Shown here piece by piece: positions 60,698 to 64,000 of a stretch of DNA of 64,000 nucleotides. Under the pieces are notes generated by a model. That model saw nothing but the letters and a program-made list of their open reading frames with translations. It was not told where the DNA came from and did no database searches. Every line of letters starts with the position of its first letter. The stretch's first letter is position 1. Origin of the DNA: Cellulomonas sp. Leaf395. GTDB lineage: Bacteria > Actinomycetota > Actinomycetes > Actinomycetales > Cellulomonadaceae. The stretch is from positions 332,252 to 396,251 of the forward strand of contig NZ_LMQI01000003.1 of the NCBI RefSeq assembly GCF_001424125.1, read 5' to 3'. Made by a program: the position numbers and the translations under genes.

Positions 60698-60776
60698 GGT
60701 CGTGACTGGCGCAGGTGGGTGCAACCACCGGGGAGCGGCCGCAGTGCCCCGCCACGCACCGCCCGCCTGGGTGCAT
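60698..60776 (+). ncRNA. ZTP (pfl) riboswitch upstream of purH
   Basis: The leader matches the ZTP/ZMP aptamer: CGTGACTGGCG (60701-60711), hairpin GGTGG-GTGCAA-CCACC (60714-60729), CGGGGAGCGG just after it, and the 3' module CCGCCTGGGTGC near 60763-60774. ZTP and ZMP (AICAR phosphate) signal shortage of 10-formylfolate; PurH consumes ZMP. A possible expression hairpin, TGCA-t-GGGTC with GACCCTGCA (60772-60800, one bulge), overlaps the aptamer 3' end and ends two bases before the AGGAG ribosome binding site (60803-60807). Confidence 0.9.
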
Positions 60777-60816
60777 GGGTCCGCCTCAGCCGACCCTGCA
60801 TCAGGAGCCGCCGCGC

Positions 60817-62409
60817 ATGTCCTCCACCGAGAACCAGCGACCCATCCGTCGCGCCCTCGTCAGCGTCTACGACAAGACCGGCCTGACCGACCTGGCCGCC
60901 GCCCTGCACGCCGCCGGCGTCGAGATCGTCTCCACGGGCTCGACCGCCTCCACCATCGCCGCCACGGGCGTCCCCGTGACCCGTGTCGAGGAGCTCACGG
61001 GCTTCCCGGAGTGCCTCGACGGGCGCGTCAAGACTCTGCACCCGCGGGTGCACGCAGGCGTGCTGGCCGACACCCGGCTCCCGGAGCACCTCGCGCAGCT
61101 GGACGAGCTGGGCATCGCCCCGTTCGAGCTGGTCGTCGTCAACCTCTACCCGTTCACCGCGACCGTCGCGTCCGGTGCCGGGCCCGACGAGTGCGTCGAG
61201 CAGATCGACATCGGCGGCCCGTCGATGGTCCGCGCCGCGGCGAAGAACCACCCGAGCGTGGCCGTCGTCGTCGACCCCGCGCGGTACGACGAGGTCGTGG
61301 CCGCCGTCGGAGCAGGCGGCTTCACGCTCGCCGCACGCCGGCTGCTCGCGGCCGACGCGTTCGCGCACACCGCCGCGTACGACGCCGCCGTGGCCAGCTG
61401 GTTCGCCGCCGACTACGCGCCCGACGAGGAGGCCGCCGACTCCGGGTTCCCGGCGTTCACGGGGACCACGTGGGTGCGCGGCGAGGTGCTGCGCTACGGC
61501 GAGAACCCGCACCAGCAGGCGGCGCTCTACCTGACGCCCGACGGCGCGGCCGGACGAGGGCTGGCCGGGGCGCAGCAGCTGCACGGCAAGGCGATGAGCT
61601 ACAACAACTACGTCGACGCCGACGCCGCCTGGCGTGCCGCGCACGACCACACCGACCCGGCCGTCGCGATCATCAAGCACGCCAACCCGTGCGGCATCGC
61701 CGTGGGCGCGGACGTGGCCGACGCCCACGCGAAGGCGCACGCGTGCGACCCGGTGTCCGCCTTCGGCGGCGTCATCGCGACCAACCGCACCCTCACGGCC
61801 GCCGCCGCGGAGCAGATCGCGCCGGTGTTCACCGAGGTCGTCGTCGCCCCCGGCTTCGAGCCCGAGGCGCTCGAGATCCTCGCGCGCAAGAAGAACATCC
61901 GGCTCCTGCAGGTGACGCCCGTCGACGGCGTGCGCACCGAGCGGCGTGCCGTCACCGGCGGTCTGCTCGTGCAGGAGCTCGACCAGGTGGACGCCCCCGG
62001 CGACGACCCGGCGGCCTGGACCCTGGCGGCCGGTGCGGCGGCCGACGACGCCACGCTCGCCGACCTCACGTTCGCCTGGCGGGCCGTGCGCGCGGTGAAG
62101 TCGAACGCGATCCTGCTCGCCGACGCGGGCGCGTCCGTGGGCGTCGGCATGGGGCAGGTCAACCGGGTGGACTCGTGCCGGCTCGCGGTCGAGCGCGCCA
62201 ACACCGGTGACGCCGAGCGCGCGCGGGGGGCCGTCGCCGCCTCCGACGCGTTCTTCCCGTTCGCCGACGGCGCCCAGGTGCTCATCGACGCGGGCGTGCG
62301 CGCCATCGTGCAGCCGGGCGGCTCCGTCCGCGACGAGGAGGTCATCGCCGCGGCGCAGGCCGCCGGCGTGACGCTCTACCTGACGGGCACCCGGCACTTC
62401 GCGCACTGA
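60817..62409 (+). CDS. purH: Bifunctional AICAR transformylase/IMP cyclohydrolase
   Basis: Catalyses the last two steps of IMP synthesis. The 530-residue protein has the N-terminal cyclohydrolase (MGS-like) domain with [16 protein letters not shown] and [12 protein letters not shown], and the C-terminal transformylase with [29 protein letters not shown] and the catalytic KHANPCG. The ATG at 60817 is nine bases after AGGAG. Expression is expected to respond to ZTP through the leader riboswitch. Confidence 0.97.
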   Translation: MSSTENQRPIRRALVSVYDKTGLTDLAAALHAAGVEIVSTGSTASTIAATGVPVTRVEELTGFPECLDGRVKTLHPRVHAGVLADTRLPEHLAQLDELGIAPFELVVVNLYPFTATVASGAGPDECVEQIDIGGPSMVRAAAKNHPSVAVVVDPARYDEVVAAVGAGGFTLAARRLLAADAFAHTAAYDAAVASWFAADYAPDEEAADSGFPAFTGTTWVRGEVLRYGENPHQQAALYLTPDGAAGRGLAGAQQLHGKAMSYNNYVDADAAWRAAHDHTDPAVAIIKHANPCGIAVGADVADAHAKAHACDPVSAFGGVIATNRTLTAAAAEQIAPVFTEVVVAPGFEPEALEILARKKNIRLLQVTPVDGVRTERRAVTGGLLVQELDQVDAPGDDPAAWTLAAGAAADDATLADLTFAWRAVRAVKSNAILLADAGASVGVGMGQVNRVDSCRLAVERANTGDAERARGAVAASDAFFPFADGAQVLIDAGVRAIVQPGGSVRDEEVIAAAQAAGVTLYLTGTRHFAH

Positions 62410-62412
62410 GCG

Positions 62413-63684
62413 CTAGACGAGGGAGGCCTCCCGCAGGGGCCGCCCCGGGTCGACTGCCAGCGTGCGGTCGAGCCGGGGCAGGCCCGGGGCGGTGAACAGC
62501 CTGCGCGCGGCGCCGACGTCGCGCGGGCGGTCGACGGTGAGAATCGCACCGACCTCGTCGGAGCCCCGTCGGAACCACAGGGCGGCCCAGCCTCCGCCAC
62601 CGGCCGGGTCCCCGCGCAGGACGACCTCGTCGGCGGTTCGCGGACCGCCGAACAGTGCCAGCTCGTGGCCCAGCTGCGTGGAGAACACGTACGGCGCGAC
62701 GTCGGTGACGGCGTCGGTCGGGGCGCCCAGCAGGTCGGCGACGAGCGCCGCCGGACCCCGCAGCGCGCCGTCCCAGTGCCCGCCGGGCACCCAGCCGTGC
62801 CGCGCGGAGCGGCGCAGCGCGACGTCGCCCACCGCTCGGACGCTGCGCGGCGCACCGACCACCCGGTGGTGCTCGTCGACCCGGAGCGAGCCGTCCGGCT
62901 CGCGGGGGAGCGCACGAGCCAGCCAGTCGGTGCTCGGGCGCGCGCCCACCGCCGCGAGCACGATGTCGGCGGCGATCAGCTTGCCGTCCGCGAGGCTCAC
63001 GCCGTTGCTGCCGACCTCGACCACGTGCTCGCCGGTCAGCAGCCGGACACCCGCCGCGGCATACCACGGGCCGGTCAGCTCCCCGACGGTCGGGCCCAGC
63101 GCGGTGACGAGCGGGGCACCGTTCGCCTCTACCACGACGACGTCCACCCCGGCTGCGGAAGCCACGCCGGCCACCTCCGCGCCGATCCACCCCGCGCCGA
63201 TCACGACGAGCCGCGCGCCCGGCACGAGCGCCGCCCGGAGCCGCTCGGCGTCGGCGGCGGTGTGCAGGGTCAGGGCCGCCTCCCAGCCCGGCGGCCGGAC
63301 GGCGTGCGCGCCGCTGGCCACGACGAGCGAGTCGGCGCTCAGTGGGCCGTCGTCGGTGAGCACCTCCGGTCGCGCCCCCGACGGCGAGAGCCCGCGCGCC
63401 GGGGTGTGCAGGTGCACCTCGTCCGCGAGGCTGAGCAGATCGGCGCCGATCTCGTCGGCCAGCCACGTCGGCCGGGGACGGTCCAGGAGGTGTTTGGACA
63501 GCGGCGGGCGGTCGTACGGCGCGATGCCCTCGGCGCCGAGCACCACGACGCGCCCGTCGTACCCTCGCTCACGCAGCGCTGCGACCGTCTGGGTACCCGC
63601 AAGACCTGCACCGACGACGAGCACGTCACCAGGTGGTCGGGTGTCGGCGTGATCACTGTGGTCGTCGTGGGTCCGGGCGGTCAC
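62413..63684 (-). CDS. FAD-dependent NAD(P)H oxidoreductase (ferredoxin reductase type)
   Basis: A 423-residue flavoprotein. It has the FAD-binding GAGLAGTQTVAALRERG near residue 25, the YDRPPLSK segment typical of rhodocoxin/putidaredoxin-type reductases, the NAD-binding GAGWIGAEVAG (about 165), the FAD-contact AVGDVAL and a C-terminal reductase domain. It probably passes electrons from NADH to a ferredoxin partner; no such partner is next to it. GTG at 63684 gives a short leader before the FAD motif. Convergent with purH at a three-base gap. Confidence 0.85.
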   Translation of the reverse strand: MTARTHDDHSDHADTRPPGDVLVVGAGLAGTQTVAALRERGYDGRVVVLGAEGIAPYDRPPLSKHLLDRPRPTWLADEIGADLLSLADEVHLHTPARGLSPSGARPEVLTDDGPLSADSLVVASGAHAVRPPGWEAALTLHTAADAERLRAALVPGARLVVIGAGWIGAEVAGVASAAGVDVVVVEANGAPLVTALGPTVGELTGPWYAAAGVRLLTGEHVVEVGSNGVSLADGKLIAADIVLAAVGARPSTDWLARALPREPDGSLRVDEHHRVVGAPRSVRAVGDVALRRSARHGWVPGGHWDGALRGPAALVADLLGAPTDAVTDVAPYVFSTQLGHELALFGGPRTADEVVLRGDPAGGGGWAALWFRRGSDEVGAILTVDRPRDVGAARRLFTAPGLPRLDRTLAVDPGRPLREASLV

Positions 63685-63737
63685 CTCGCAACGGTAGTCT
63701 CCCGTGGGGAGGCACGAGCGAGATGGTGAAGGAGCGC

Positions 63738-64000
63738 ATGAGCGGGGCAGCCGGGGTACGCCGCGCCGCTGGCGCTCACCCGCACACCCCCGAACCCCGC
63801 CCGCCGGCCCCCCTGCCGGACGGGCCGGCCCCCGACCTGCCGCCCTCGACGGACCCGATCCCGGTCGAGCAGGCCCCCTTGGACCCTCGCGCCATCGCGC
63901 GTGCGTCGCTCGACGCCGCACGGAACGTGTCGCTGTGGTGGACCAGCTCCGGCATCGTCGTCGCCACCGTCGTGGCGCTCGCCGTCGGCACCCGGGCGGG
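63738..64000 (+). CDS. Membrane protein, N-terminal part (cut by window end)
   Basis: An open frame starting at ATG 63738, after AAGGAG at 63729-63734, and running off the window. The visible 87 residues are a Pro-rich, acidic cytosolic stretch, a helix (AIARASLDAARNVSLWW) and the start of a membrane segment (SSGIVVATVVALAVGTRA). A small actinobacterial membrane protein such as a DUF3017 family member is possible but not shown by the visible part. Confidence 0.55.
   Translation, partial: MSGAAGVRRAAGAHPHTPEPRPPAPLPDGPAPDLPPSTDPIPVEQAPLDPRAIARASLDAARNVSLWWTSSGIVVATVVALAVGTRA

Overview
The window is 64 kb of very GC-rich DNA (third codon positions almost all G or C) with dense actinobacterial gene content. 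The fructose PTS, the phosphoketolase-Pta-AckA branch, SURF1, DUF3817, DUF6350 and PspC-type proteins, GTG/TTG starts and many TAnnnT promoters set 6-7 bases before a start codon all fit an Actinomycetota genome. My best guess is a facultative, sugar-fermenting member of the Micrococcales such as Cellulomonas or a relative; this is inference. No rRNA, tRNA, CRISPR array, insertion sequence or prophage was seen. No gene-free stretch exceeds about 300 bases.

1-12.6 kb, central carbon metabolism. A self-contained fructose operon (fruK, EIIA, EIIBC, HPr, EI) is followed by an aldehyde dehydrogenase. A convergent block xfp-pta-ackA encodes phosphoketolase, phosphotransacetylase and acetate kinase. 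12.9-20.4 kb: SURF1, ArfB, a sortase-anchored choice-of-anchor A surface protein, a heterodimeric ABC exporter whose two subunits are degenerate in complementary ways, DUF192 and a possible small coupled protein.

20.6-38.4 kb, a large Tad/Flp pilus region and the most interesting part. One tightly overlapping operon encodes a zinc-ribbon protein, CpaB, a TadZ-TadE fusion, TadE, TadA, TadB, TadC, a sensor kinase and a LuxR-type regulator. Then come the Flp pilin (with its own terminator), an OmpA-type protein, a lipoprotein and a TadG-like protein. Two following cassettes each contain a protein of about 470 residues that begins like a complete Flp pilin but carries a C-terminal extension of about 400 residues with four cysteines. 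Each cassette also has a lipoprotein and one or two small membrane proteins. The intergenic regions before flp and before both cassettes carry clusters of a GTGGGnCCAC-like motif, a candidate operator for the locus. No prepilin peptidase gene is in the window.

38.4-46.5 kb: guaA, DUF3817, a GT4 glycosyltransferase, membrane proteins, and a divergent pair of PspC-type loci including a PspC-histidine kinase with its response regulator. 46.5-50.4 kb: a Nudix hydrolase and then a decayed acyl-CoA/fatty-acid type cluster with an intact SDR, MaoC hydratase and TetR regulator between remnants of two alcohol dehydrogenases, a thiolase and a second SDR. 50.4-64 kb: small membrane proteins, PcrA helicase, a Clp-N/HTH pair with twin operators, a uridine-kinase-like protein, sucCD, DUF6350, purN, a ZTP riboswitch with purH, an FAD-dependent reductase and the start of a further membrane protein.
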